Program-made: the position numbers and the translations under genes | In this document: positions 16,280-25,300 of the stretch, piece after piece | Numbering within the stretch: position 1 is the first letter of the stretch | Layout of the letters: the number at the start of each line of letters is the position of its first letter | Source of the DNA: a virus | Length of the DNA stretch: 52,046 nucleotides | Virus record (IMG/VR): IMGVR_UViG_3300023176_007743 | Coordinates: 1-52,046 of that record | Strand: one strand, 5' to 3' | The notes under the pieces: model-generated | Databases searched by the model: none | What the model saw: only the letters and a program-made list of their open reading frames with translations | Told to the model about the DNA's origin: nothing

Positions 16280-16689
16280 GTGTTAAAGGGAGGTCATATT
16301 ATAAAGAGATAGGCACTATTGCAGAATACGCATTTATGACGGAAGCGATGAAGCAAGGTTTGGCCATCTCGATTCCAGCAGGAGATAATTTGCCATATGA
16401 TGTCGTTGTGGATAACGGCCAAAAATTGTTAAAAATACAGATAAAGACGGCAGAAGGGTATAATGGCATATATAATATAAAAAACAGAAGGAGTCAAGGC
16501 AAAAAATATAATTTAGAAGATTTTGATTTTGCTTGTGTTTACATAGAAAGACTTAATATTTTTTATATCATGCCTGTTGAAGAATTCATTGGTTTTTCTG
16601 GAAATATTAGGATTGTTGAGGGAAACTATTTGGGCAACAGTTCAAAGTTGTTTGATAGACAGAATGCTTGGAAATTGTTAAAGGAATAA
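16276..16689 (+). CDS. Small PD-(D/E)XK endonuclease-like protein
   Basis: The 137-residue protein shows the pattern of the intron-associated PD-(D/E)XK group (PDDEXK_5-like): GTIAEYAF (E17), LPYDVVVDNG (D42) and LLKIQIKTAEG (Q55, K57), in the spacing expected for the catalytic core. Such small enzymes act as homing-type endonucleases or resolvase-like nucleases. It sits among sugar genes without an obvious link to them, which would suit a mobile, self-spreading gene. Its ATG overlaps the previous stop. Confidence 0.62.
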   Translation: MSVKGRSYYKEIGTIAEYAFMTEAMKQGLAISIPAGDNLPYDVVVDNGQKLLKIQIKTAEGYNGIYNIKNRRSQGKKYNLEDFDFACVYIERLNIFYIMPVEEFIGFSGNIRIVEGNYLGNSSKLFDRQNAWKLLKE

Positions 16690-16691
16690 AT

Positions 16692-17675
16692 ATGAAAACA
16701 GTAATAATAACTGGATGGAAAGGTTTTATAGGTAGTCATGTAACACTATCTTGTTTAAATAAAGGATGGAAGGTTCTTGGTTACGACAAGTGTACTAGAG
16801 TTTCACTCCCCAATTCTTCAGGAATTATACGCAGCATTAATAGTTGTCATAATTTTTCTAGCAAAGATGTTGATATTTGCGATTTAGAATACATTCCTGA
16901 TTGCGATTATATTATTAATGTTGCTGCGGAGTCTCATGTTGGAAATTCTATAATTGACTGTCAAAGTTTTATAAGGTCGAATATAGATGGAGTTAGAAAC
17001 ATTTTGACATTGATAAACAACAAGCCTTCGAATGTGAGAAAAAGACCTATTTTGCTCCATTTCAGCACAGACGAAGTGTATGGTGATACTGTCGATGATT
17101 CTTTTACAGAGAATTGTATGCTGAATCCGTCCAATCCATATGCTGCCTCAAAATCTTCTGCTGATATGTTGATAAAATCATGGCATAGGACTTATGGCAC
17201 AGAGTATATAATTGTTCGCCCAACAAACAATTATGGAAAATATCAGTATCCAGAGAAGTTAATCCCTTTGTGTGTAAAACTTATAGAATCGAAGCATAAA
17301 GTTAGGTTACACGACCAAGGAGAACCAATCAGAAGTTGGTTGCATGTAGAAGATACTTCAGACGCAATTATGAAAATAATCGAAAGTGGAGTAACTAATG
17401 AAATTTATAACATTGGTAGTAATGAAGAAATCAAAAATATCGAAGTTGCTACGATGATAGTCAACAGCCTTGAAGGAAGGACAGATGTTACATCTCCACT
17501 GAGTCCTGTAAGGCGAAAAATGTATTTTGAATTGAATTACACTAGACCAGGGCAAGATGTTAGGTATTCTGTTGATGATTCAAAATTGAGGGCTTTGGGT
17601 TGGAAACCAAAGCGAAAATTTTCAAAGCATATATATGAAATAGTCCAGCATTACAAAAGTAACTGGAGATGGTAA
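16692..17675 (+). CDS. rfbB: NAD-dependent sugar-nucleotide 4,6-dehydratase
   Basis: The 327-residue protein is an extended short-chain dehydrogenase: nucleotide-binding ITGWKGFIGSHV at the N-terminus, NVAAESHVGNSI, the STDEVYG motif and the active YAASK (Y-x3-K) as in dTDP-glucose 4,6-dehydratase, with RPTNNYGKYQYPEKLIP in the substrate region. The frame extends to ATG 16668, but AAAGGA lies just before ATG 16692. The expected product is a 4-keto-6-deoxy sugar nucleotide, which the aminotransferase could aminate and the GNAT enzyme acetylate. The nucleotide (dTDP or UDP) cannot be decided; the symbol reflects family resemblance. Confidence 0.87.
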   Translation: MKTVIITGWKGFIGSHVTLSCLNKGWKVLGYDKCTRVSLPNSSGIIRSINSCHNFSSKDVDICDLEYIPDCDYIINVAAESHVGNSIIDCQSFIRSNIDGVRNILTLINNKPSNVRKRPILLHFSTDEVYGDTVDDSFTENCMLNPSNPYAASKSSADMLIKSWHRTYGTEYIIVRPTNNYGKYQYPEKLIPLCVKLIESKHKVRLHDQGEPIRSWLHVEDTSDAIMKIIESGVTNEIYNIGSNEEIKNIEVATMIVNSLEGRTDVTSPLSPVRRKMYFELNYTRPGQDVRYSVDDSKLRALGWKPKRKFSKHIYEIVQHYKSNWRW

Positions 17676-17703
17676 ATTTTTTGAAAAACTATAGGAGTTT
17701 AAA

Positions 17704-18009
17704 ATGAGTAACGAAAAAAAAACCGATTTGCAAAAAAAACTTGATGATATGAAAAAACAAAGAGATGTTTCGTTTTCTTTGTCTGACCAAGCATTAATGA
17801 CAATTGCACTGTGTCTGCAAAAAGCTATTGCTGAACAGTCTGATATTACAGAAACCTTGCGAGAACTTGAATTCCAAGTACAACCAACTATTCGTAGTTT
17901 GTTCGTGAAAAATCCACCTGTCTATAGAGTTTCCCCGGAACTGGAAGAGAGAGTAAAAGAGCGTTTCTTGGAGCGTTTAGAAGAAGCGAAAAAAACTCAA
18001 ACACAGTGA
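17704..18009 (+). CDS. Small hypothetical protein
   Basis: The 101-residue product follows AGGAG and is mainly helical (SLSDQALMTIALCLQKAIAEQ, LEERVKERFLERLEEAKK). I do not recognise a family. It lies where the sugar block passes to the zinc-ribbon protein and late sigma factor. Confidence 0.55.
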   Translation: MSNEKKTDLQKKLDDMKKQRDVSFSLSDQALMTIALCLQKAIAEQSDITETLRELEFQVQPTIRSLFVKNPPVYRVSPELEERVKERFLERLEEAKKTQTQ

Positions 18010-18016
18010 GATTGTT

Positions 18017-18274
18017 ATGCCAAGATATAATTTTGTTTGCTATGATTGCAATTTTAGAATGACCATCCAGTGTTTGTTTTCAGAATTAATAGACAAACCA
18101 ATTCAATGCGAAAAATGTGACTCGTTGGACGTTAGGCGTGTTTTTAATTCCTCAAACATTATAAAAGACAATGTCAACAAAGATTCTAAAGAAATTAAGA
18201 TAAAAAAAGCAATTGAGGAAAAAAAAGAAAATATCAGAAGCATGAAAGAAGATTTTAGGAAAGATTGGGATTGA
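18017..18274 (+). CDS. FmdB-like zinc-ribbon protein
   Basis: The 85-residue protein begins PRYNFVCYDCNFRM and has C8-x2-C11 and C31-x2-C34, with an R-R-V-F segment after the second pair, as in the FmdB family of putative regulatory zinc ribbons. The C-terminal 40 residues are Lys/Glu-rich and probably helical. Such proteins are frequent in T4-like phages, but their role is not known. Its TGA lies two bases before the next gene's ATG. Confidence 0.72.
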   Translation: MPRYNFVCYDCNFRMTIQCLFSELIDKPIQCEKCDSLDVRRVFNSSNIIKDNVNKDSKEIKIKKAIEEKKENIRSMKEDFRKDWD

Positions 18275-18276
18275 CA

Positions 18277-18957
18277 ATGTTTTTAAAGTTTGATGATTAT
18301 TATAATTTTAATGATTGGCAGAATAGAAGATTAATGGAGTGCCAATCTTCATATTATTTACCTGATAAAAAAATGAATATATGTGTGGATGTAGGTTCCA
18401 ACACAGGTGCTTTTATTAAATATGCAAGTTCTAAATTTAATAAAATTTTTGGATTTGAAGCCAGTTTGAACAATTGTTTGAAGGCTAACGCTTACTTGTT
18501 TAATAATGATATAACAAATTATTTTATTCATAATTTAGCCTGTTACAGTAATTCAGGAAATATTGTTAAATTATATTCAATAGAAGATAAAAATGGCAAA
18601 AAAAGATGCGGTGATGCTTCTATCGTCTACACTAACGACAATAATTTTTTTGAAAATGTTTTGACTATATCTCTTGAAGATGTATTTGTAATTTGCCAAA
18701 CACAAGAAATAGATTATTTGAAATTAGATTGCGAAGGTGCAGAATATAACTTTTTGAAAAATAAAGAACATTTATTCAAAAATATAGGGATTATTGCACT
18801 TGAATTGCACAGAGCGTATTTGGCTGACGATAAAGCCATCAAATTGTTGAAATTGTTGAGAAATTTTTACAATGTACATGAAAAAGACGAATTTAATTAT
18901 TTGTTGTTAAATAAAGAAAAAAACTATTATTTATCTAACGGCAAGATAATCATTTAA
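18277..18957 (+). CDS. FkbM-family methyltransferase
   Basis: The 226-residue protein has the SAM-binding motif ICVDVGSNTGAFIKYAS, then KIFGFEASLNNC (the acidic motif II loop), and TISLEDVFVICQ followed by IDYLKLDCEGAEYNFLK, which is characteristic of FkbM enzymes. These O-methylate sugars, often to cap glycans. I use ATG 18277 rather than the in-frame TTG at 18265, which lies in the previous gene. It closes the sugar block and fits there as a sugar-modifying step. Confidence 0.85.
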   Translation: MFLKFDDYYNFNDWQNRRLMECQSSYYLPDKKMNICVDVGSNTGAFIKYASSKFNKIFGFEASLNNCLKANAYLFNNDITNYFIHNLACYSNSGNIVKLYSIEDKNGKKRCGDASIVYTNDNNFFENVLTISLEDVFVICQTQEIDYLKLDCEGAEYNFLKNKEHLFKNIGIIALELHRAYLADDKAIKLLKLLRNFYNVHEKDEFNYLLLNKEKNYYLSNGKIII

Positions 18958-18968
18958 AGGACAAAAAT

Positions 18969-19295
18969 ATGTGGTTGATATTAGGTGTTTCTTCCATTAT
19001 CTTTACTACTTTTTCTATATTACTAAATCTTACTTTGTTTTGGTTTAATAGGAAAATAATAATTGATAAAGAAAATGTTGAGAACGATTTGTTTGTCTTG
19101 AAAGACATTTTGGAAGATTATATATACGAACTAGAAAGAGTATCAGGGATGGAAATGTACAATGGTGATGTAACAATAGGAAATTTATTAAGGAAGACTG
19201 TTGCTATAAAAGATAACATAGAAGAATTTCATGAAATTTATTATAGCGTCCCAAGAGAAATTGAAAATGAAAAAGAAATATCAAAAAAAGCCTAA
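18969..19295 (+). CDS. Membrane-anchored small protein
   Basis: The 108-residue protein starts with one strong hydrophobic segment (about 2-26, WLILGVSSIIFTTFSILLNL) followed by WFNRK, so the C-terminal part should be cytoplasmic. The rest is helical, with a GDVTIGNLLRKT segment. Proteins of this build appear near gp55 in marine T4-like phages as I recall them, but their role is unknown. AAAGGAC precedes the ATG. The 3' end overlaps the sigma factor gene by 29 bases. Confidence 0.6.
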   Translation: MWLILGVSSIIFTTFSILLNLTLFWFNRKIIIDKENVENDLFVLKDILEDYIYELERVSGMEMYNGDVTIGNLLRKTVAIKDNIEEFHEIYYSVPREIENEKEISKKA

Positions 19296-19992
19296 AGAAG
19301 AGAGGAAAAGAGGTAAAAATACAAACAATCACTATTTTACAAAAGAACATGAAGATAAAATTATTGAATATAATTCAGAAGAGGATAGTAGAAAAAGAGA
19401 AGCACTATTCATTCAACACATTCAGCCCGTTCTAGATAAGATGATTGAAAAAATCGTAATTACTTTTAAATTTAATGCCTTGGAAAATATAGATGTACTG
19501 AAGGAAGAGTGTAAACTTTGGATTCCATCGGTCTTGGGAAAATACGACCCTAGCAAAAAATCTACAGCATTTTCTTACTTTAGCGTGATAATAAAAAATT
19601 GGTTTCTTGCTCAACAAAAGAAGCAAAAAACAAAAAAAGAAAGAGAAGTGCAATTTATAGATTTGGATGAATTTTCCGATTATAGTGAAGATTCCTTGAT
19701 TTATTATAATACTTACATGGAAGACCGAGAGAAGTTAGAGTTTTTAGATTTCTTCAAAGAAAATATAAAAAAGTGGTATTTTAAAGAAAACGACCCGAAT
19801 AAAAAGAAAATTATTATGTCTATTATAATAATTATAAATGAAGCACAAGACGTAGATTTTTTTTCCAAAAGGGACATTTACTATTATATAAGAGAAATCA
19901 CAAAATTGCCGACAAAACAAATAGCTTTGGTAGTAAAACAATTGTCTGCCAGATATAAAGCATTAAGAGAAGAATGGATAAATGACGGATAA
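19267..19992 (+). CDS. 55: T4 gp55-like sigma factor for late transcription
   Basis: The 241-residue protein has a sigma region-2-like core: VLKEECKLWIPSVLGKYDPS followed by TAFSYFSVIIKNWFLAQQKK and a basic KKERE segment, which parallels the region of T4 gp55 around its [21 protein letters not shown]. The C-terminal part (about 175-240) contains KRDIYYYIREITKLPTKQIA, which looks like a helix-turn-helix. gp55 binds host RNA polymerase and directs it to late promoters. The in-frame start at 19231 lies further inside the upstream gene; ATG 19267 with GAGA upstream is preferred. It stands just before the tail block that it should switch on. Confidence 0.75.
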   Translation: MKKKYQKKPKEERKRGKNTNNHYFTKEHEDKIIEYNSEEDSRKREALFIQHIQPVLDKMIEKIVITFKFNALENIDVLKEECKLWIPSVLGKYDPSKKSTAFSYFSVIIKNWFLAQQKKQKTKKEREVQFIDLDEFSDYSEDSLIYYNTYMEDREKLEFLDFFKENIKKWYFKENDPNKKKIIMSIIIIINEAQDVDFFSKRDIYYYIREITKLPTKQIALVVKQLSARYKALREEWINDG

Positions 19993-20281
19993 AAATTCCA
20001 AAGATGTTTTGGAAAAAGCATATGACAATGCCATACAAGATAGAGATTCTTCGGGTGGCTTGCTAGAAGATTTGTGGATGTACATTGAAAAGGATAGAAG
20101 CCGTTATCAATCTACAGGACACCTTCTGGGTAAATTGCTGGACACAAAAATGAGAACAACAGACCAGTTGATAAAAATTGGCTCTCTATTACAGAAAGAA
20201 AATGTTGTTGACGAAGAAGACTACGATAGTCCAGAAGCATTGTATAAAGAATTAGAAAAAGAGCAGGAGTTCAACAAATAA
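19982..20281 (+). CDS. Small hypothetical protein
   Basis: The 99-residue, acidic, helical product overlaps the sigma factor gene by 11 bases. It contains GGLLEDLWMYIEKDRSRYQ and HLLGKLLDTKMRTTDQLIKI. No family is recognised; its position suggests either a sigma-factor partner or the first product of the tail operon. Confidence 0.55.
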   Translation: MTDKNSKDVLEKAYDNAIQDRDSSGGLLEDLWMYIEKDRSRYQSTGHLLGKLLDTKMRTTDQLIKIGSLLQKENVVDEEDYDSPEALYKELEKEQEFNK

Positions 20282-20285
20282 AAAG

Positions 20286-21410
20286 ATGCCAATAAAAGGA
20301 GAACGCTGGGGTCAGATAAATCGATTTGAAAAGGATGTCGCTGGCTCTAGAGAGTTTGATTTACGCGAAACAACAGTTTTGAGTGCCATGAATGACGCTG
20401 GAAACAAAATGTTTGAGCCTTCGATAGAACATAGCACAGATATGTATGCGGTATTGTTGCGAAGGGAATCAGACACTCCGTTACCTAAAGGTTCAAAAAC
20501 CCCTAGTTTGGCCAGATACAGGTGTTATGTTTTCTCTGGTCCACATTCGGAGATACCTTTTTCTTTAGATGTTTTAGGTTATCCAAAAAATTTATCAAAA
20601 AACAATTTGTCCTTAGACCACTTTACGATTGAAATGTTTCCTATTTTTACTTGTATAGACCAAAGTGTTTCGAAAGAGTGTGCGAAAAAAAAGGAAGGGA
20701 CAATTGTAAAAGTTGATTATGAAAATAAAAGTAGTTTATCCGGTCCTGTAATTACATCTGTAACTTCTTACCCCCCACTAACCCCAGAAAAAACAAAGTC
20801 TACTATATCACAATTTTTAAACGGAACTCCTTACGCTTCTAGGGCAGCAAGAAGTGCTGCATCTTTGCGGATTAATAACGAAAAAGTACAAAAACAACTA
20901 AGGAAAGAGTCTTTAAGTCGAACAAATGGCAGACCTTTGGGTTTACTATGGCCAGTTCCAAGGAGCAAACCTTCTGCTTTCCCGAACAGTAGATATGGAC
21001 CCCGAATTATGAAAAGTGGGAAAGAGAAAAAACATGCAGGAATTGATATAGGTGGGGAAAAAGATGACCCTGTTTTGGCATCAGAAGGTGGAAAAGTAAT
21101 TATTGCAAAAAAAATCAATAAAGGAAGATATTCTTATTATGGGAAATACATTGTGATAGAACATAAAAGAAAAAACAAGATTTATTATACACTTTATGCT
21201 CACTTGAATGATGTAGGAGTTAGATTTGGACAGGAAGTTAAAAAGGGACAGCAAATAGGCAAGGTTGGTTCTACAGGAAATTCAGACGCTCCTCACTTAC
21301 ATTACGAAGTGCAAGTAGACAGGCAGAGTAGAAGCAATAGTGTTGAACCTTATGTTCATTTTGATAATTTGCCAACTAGGTCAGACGGGAGCAAAGTAAT
21401 AAGTGATTAA
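20286..21410 (+). CDS. Baseplate hub-type protein with M23 peptidase domain
   Basis: The 374-residue protein has an N-terminal half (about 1-165) that looks like the oligonucleotide-binding-fold hub domain seen at the start of T4 gp5-like proteins. Residues about 225-360 form a LytM/M23 peptidase: KHAGIDIGG (HxxxD), then YTLYAHLNDV and APHLHYEVQV, supplying the HxH. M23 enzymes cut peptidoglycan cross-bridges, so this should be the tail-tip enzyme for wall penetration, replacing the lysozyme domain of T4 gp5. The next gene, a spike-like protein, overlaps it and would supply the C-terminal needle part. Confidence 0.8.
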   Translation: MPIKGERWGQINRFEKDVAGSREFDLRETTVLSAMNDAGNKMFEPSIEHSTDMYAVLLRRESDTPLPKGSKTPSLARYRCYVFSGPHSEIPFSLDVLGYPKNLSKNNLSLDHFTIEMFPIFTCIDQSVSKECAKKKEGTIVKVDYENKSSLSGPVITSVTSYPPLTPEKTKSTISQFLNGTPYASRAARSAASLRINNEKVQKQLRKESLSRTNGRPLGLLWPVPRSKPSAFPNSRYGPRIMKSGKEKKHAGIDIGGEKDDPVLASEGGKVIIAKKINKGRYSYYGKYIVIEHKRKNKIYYTLYAHLNDVGVRFGQEVKKGQQIGKVGSTGNSDAPHLHYEVQVDRQSRSNSVEPYVHFDNLPTRSDGSKVISD

Positions 21411-22371
21411 GCCAGCGAATGATATAAAAGATTTACCAACTATTGAAAGAGAGGATTTGCAGAACCTGCCTGCTGAAGAAAGAAGTAGATTTAGGGGGAT
21501 TGGTTGCTCTATACTTGTAGAGCCAACTCCTACTTTCAACAAAGCACAGTGTGAAAATATTTTAGATGGTGAGAACAACACATATATTGTTTTTGGTAGG
21601 GATAGACCTGGACCACTTTTTGTGTCAGGAAAGTATGATAATGGTGAGAATCTTGGACCATATGGCCCCAAAGGTTATACTAAGTGTGGGACTATCGATA
21701 TAGTCGCAGGAAGACATAGTGCGGAATCAAAAGATTTTGTTGAAGTCGGGAATGTTAGGAAGTCTACAAAAGTGGACCCTGATTTTTTCAAAGATGCAGC
21801 AAGAATTTATGTTTCGCAAAAAACTGATGTTGATTCTAATTTCAAAATTGGCTCGAAAGACAAAAGAGAGTCTGAAGGCAAGTCAGCGGTCGCTTTGAAA
21901 GCAGATGCAATTCGTTTAATATCCAGAGAGAGCATAAAGTTAGTTACTGGAACAGATACAAAAAATTCAATGGGAGGAAGTATTTTTAAAACTTTTGGAA
22001 TAGACTTGGTGGCAGGAAACGACGACAGTGACCTCCAATCTCTCCTAAAGGGTGAAAATACGAAAGAAGCAATCCAGCGTTTACTACACCACGTTAACGC
22101 TCTGAATGGCATTATTGATGCATTTTTGACATACCAGATGAAGTTCAATCAATCTGTGATGTTACATACGCACACTTCTCCTTTCTATGGCTTGTCAACC
22201 ACTCCATCACAAACATTGTTGGTTGCTGGTCGCCTTAATTCAATGAATATGCAAAACAATGTAAAGTTAAGCCTTTATAAGAACAAAATAAATTTAGTTA
22301 ACTACAAAAATACTTATTTAGAGCCTCCAGGCAAGAAATTTATATGTAGTCGCTACAATAAGACAAATTAA
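21403..22371 (+). CDS. Baseplate spike-like structural protein
   Basis: The 322-residue protein starts at GTG 21403 within the end of the hub gene. It contains beta-rich repeats (GTIDIVAGRHS, AVALKADAIRLISRESIKLVTG) of the kind found in tail-spike beta-helices, and a late HTHTSPF, similar to His-x-His metal-binding tips of phage spikes. Together with the hub/M23 protein it would correspond to a split T4 gp5. The tail LYKNKINLVNYKNTYLEPPGK is unassigned. Role by context and composition. Confidence 0.6.
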   Translation: MIKPANDIKDLPTIEREDLQNLPAEERSRFRGIGCSILVEPTPTFNKAQCENILDGENNTYIVFGRDRPGPLFVSGKYDNGENLGPYGPKGYTKCGTIDIVAGRHSAESKDFVEVGNVRKSTKVDPDFFKDAARIYVSQKTDVDSNFKIGSKDKRESEGKSAVALKADAIRLISRESIKLVTGTDTKNSMGGSIFKTFGIDLVAGNDDSDLQSLLKGENTKEAIQRLLHHVNALNGIIDAFLTYQMKFNQSVMLHTHTSPFYGLSTTPSQTLLVAGRLNSMNMQNNVKLSLYKNKINLVNYKNTYLEPPGKKFICSRYNKTN

Positions 22372-22372
22372 T

Positions 22373-25300
22373 ATGAAAAAAACGAAAAAAACACAACAAT
22401 TTCTTGAAAAACATTCAAAATCCACAGTAAAAAGTAGTGAATTGATTGAAAAACTTGAAGTCCAATTAAGCACTGATGATGAGATTATTGTTGAACTGGA
22501 AAAAGAGTTGGATGACAAAACGGTTGATACTCAAGAAAACATATCGAAAAACTTAAAAACTTTTCGAGAGAACGTTCGAGACATAGAAAAAATATATAGT
22601 TCTTTTGTTGGGAAGTACGACTTGCAACAACTTGCCTCTTTGTCAATTGAGTGTTTGAACAGAAAAGTCCCTTGGCTGTCTGTTAGGGAAGAACTTTGTA
22701 AGGCAGCGGTAAAAGAATTTTTGAAAACAATTGAATTGTCTGAAGCAGCATCTTTTTTGCAACTTTTGGATGGCACGATTGGAAGTGTTGAGAATTTTGC
22801 AGTAAACATATTGCCATTAAAATCAAAAAGACCTCCAGTCTCATCAACAATAGACGATTTTTACGAAAAAATGGTCGAAACTATTGATATTGGGCAAATT
22901 TGTGACGTTTTTACGCTAAAAATAGATAGTTTTGAAGATTTTTTTAAGATACCTGATGTATTGAGGCAAAGATTTGAAGATTTTAAGTCAAATTTGCCAG
23001 AATATCCAACTTTTGATTTCCCTGACAACCTTGAGACTGTTGATTTTTTGTTTGAAATTGAGAAATTAACCGAGAAACAAATTAAAGAGCAAGTTTCCAG
23101 GTTTGTTGTTTCATTAATTTCAACTGTTTTGCAAGAAGTGATTCAAAACAACTGCCTTGATGACAACTCAAGTTTTGTAATCTCATCCAATGTTGATAAA
23201 AGAAACATTTCTAATGCTTTAAGGGACAAATATGGAGCCAACTCCGAACAAATGTCTGATTTGGTAGAGGACATATCCTCAGTTTTGTCAGCATCTGAAC
23301 TGTGTGGTTTGTTAAGAGGCGCATCTAACGACGAAATCATTCAAATTATCAACTTTGTTGTGCTAAAAAAATATCCAACTTTACAACCAGTCTTATCTGA
23401 CGAAGAATCTGTTCAAGATTTCTTTGTATTGTTGTCAAATTCTATTGATTTTGGTATTTGTGAGGAAATAATTCAATCTGGGGGTGAATTTGGACCTTGT
23501 TTGGAGGAAGAAGTCAACAGGTTGCGAGATTGTGCGCTGAAAAGAAAGAATATAACTGGAAGTGAAATAGATTCTTTGTTGAAAAAAATCAAAGATAATC
23601 ACAAAGAAACACTGAGCAAACTGTTTGATGTGTTATCTAGCAGTCAAAACGAGCAATTTGATTTCTCTCGTATATGTGAAATTGATATTGAAACAGAATT
23701 GATAAAAAATTTCGAATTAACTTCTGAAAACATCATAGATTCGGTCCTAAAAACGGTTGGATTGTCATATGACCAAGCCCTTTCTTCGTATGTTTCAAGA
23801 CTTTTAAAGAAAATAGATGTTCCTTCTAAAAAAGATACAAAAATATTGCCAAATTTGGCAAAAAATGTCTTAAGTGCATTAAATGAAGCATATAATTCTT
23901 TGTTTGCCGGAAACATGAGTAAATTTAGGAGTCAAAAGGGAGAATTAATTAAAATTATTGAACAAGCAAGCGGTCAAAAGGGAAATAAATGGATAAATGA
24001 CTATATTGATTTAGCTGAAGCCGACAAATATGCTTATGCAAATTCTTTTTTGAAGAGTAATGCTAAAAAAGTGCAACCAGAATTAAAAAAGAAACTTGAA
24101 ATTGGAGATTTTGTTGGAAATGGCAATGGGAATTTTGTATTTTCTCTGCCTGAAAGAGATGTTAGCGAAGTAAATACGCTTTTTAAAGGTAAAAAGTATG
24201 AAAATGTGTTGCCCAAAAAGACGGAAGATGCTTTTTCGTTTCAATTTTATGGTGAATTAGATGAAAACAACAAGATAGTTGATTATTGCCAAGCAAAATA
24301 CACAACAACAGAACAAAGACAAGAAATTGGTGTAGATTTGTCTCCCGTAGACCCAGATTGTCAAATAATAGAAGTTTATTTGCCCATTTCTTTTGGGTTA
24401 GCAACCTACAATAACCTCTATAATGTTGGGAATCAAAGATCTCAGACTCTTTTTCCCCTCTACAAACAGATATTTAAAGAGTATTATCCAGAATACAACA
24501 AATTTCTTCCTGGTTCTTTAGCCCCTACTGTAGATTATTCTAAGCAAATATCTAAGGCAAACAGCATTTTCATTCAAATGAGAAAAGGTGTTGCTGAAAA
24601 ATTAAAAAATAAATCATCTGACAGGTATTGGTGGAATGCTCTCTCTCGATTGTCGGTAGAAGAGCAAGATTTATACTATAAACGCTATGACATACATAAC
24701 ATTCGAGGTCGAATAAATGATGAAATAATAGAAAAAATGGTGTTTACGATGGAGCGTCATTGGTTGGAAAACATATGGAGTAACCTGAATGTCTCTTATA
24801 CTTATAGGATTTATAAGACAGGGGAGGCGTATTTGACAAAAATCGATTTAAACAAAAGAATCCATACTAATGTTGATGATGATGAACTTTATGGTGGTCC
24901 AAAAGTCAACATAGAAGACATCATATCTTACAACGTCACACATGCTGGTCAAAAAAATTGGGTCAATAACATTTTGCATGGCTCTTTTGCCAAAATTGAC
25001 CCTAAATTGTCTGATTTTAATCCTTTTTTACCGATTTCAGAACTTAGAGTGCCAAGAAGTGCCGAAAATCTATCAAAAAATTCAAAATCATCTTTTACAA
25101 AGGGGGTGATTAAGTATGAATATGGTATTCCTGCCAATGCAAAGGCTAGACAATCATCTTGGTTAGACAAATCGGGAAAAAAATCAGAAATATTCAAGCA
25201 TTTTGTAGACAATGACTCAGTATTGCCAAAATACTTGGGAGAACCAAAGTTAAAAAGTGATGTTGACCCTTTTAATGCTGAAAAAATCATCAAATTTTAC

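Noticed and set aside
21807-22148. 113-residue minus-strand frame
   Set aside because: It lies inside the spike-like gene; there is no ribosome site or recognisable motif.
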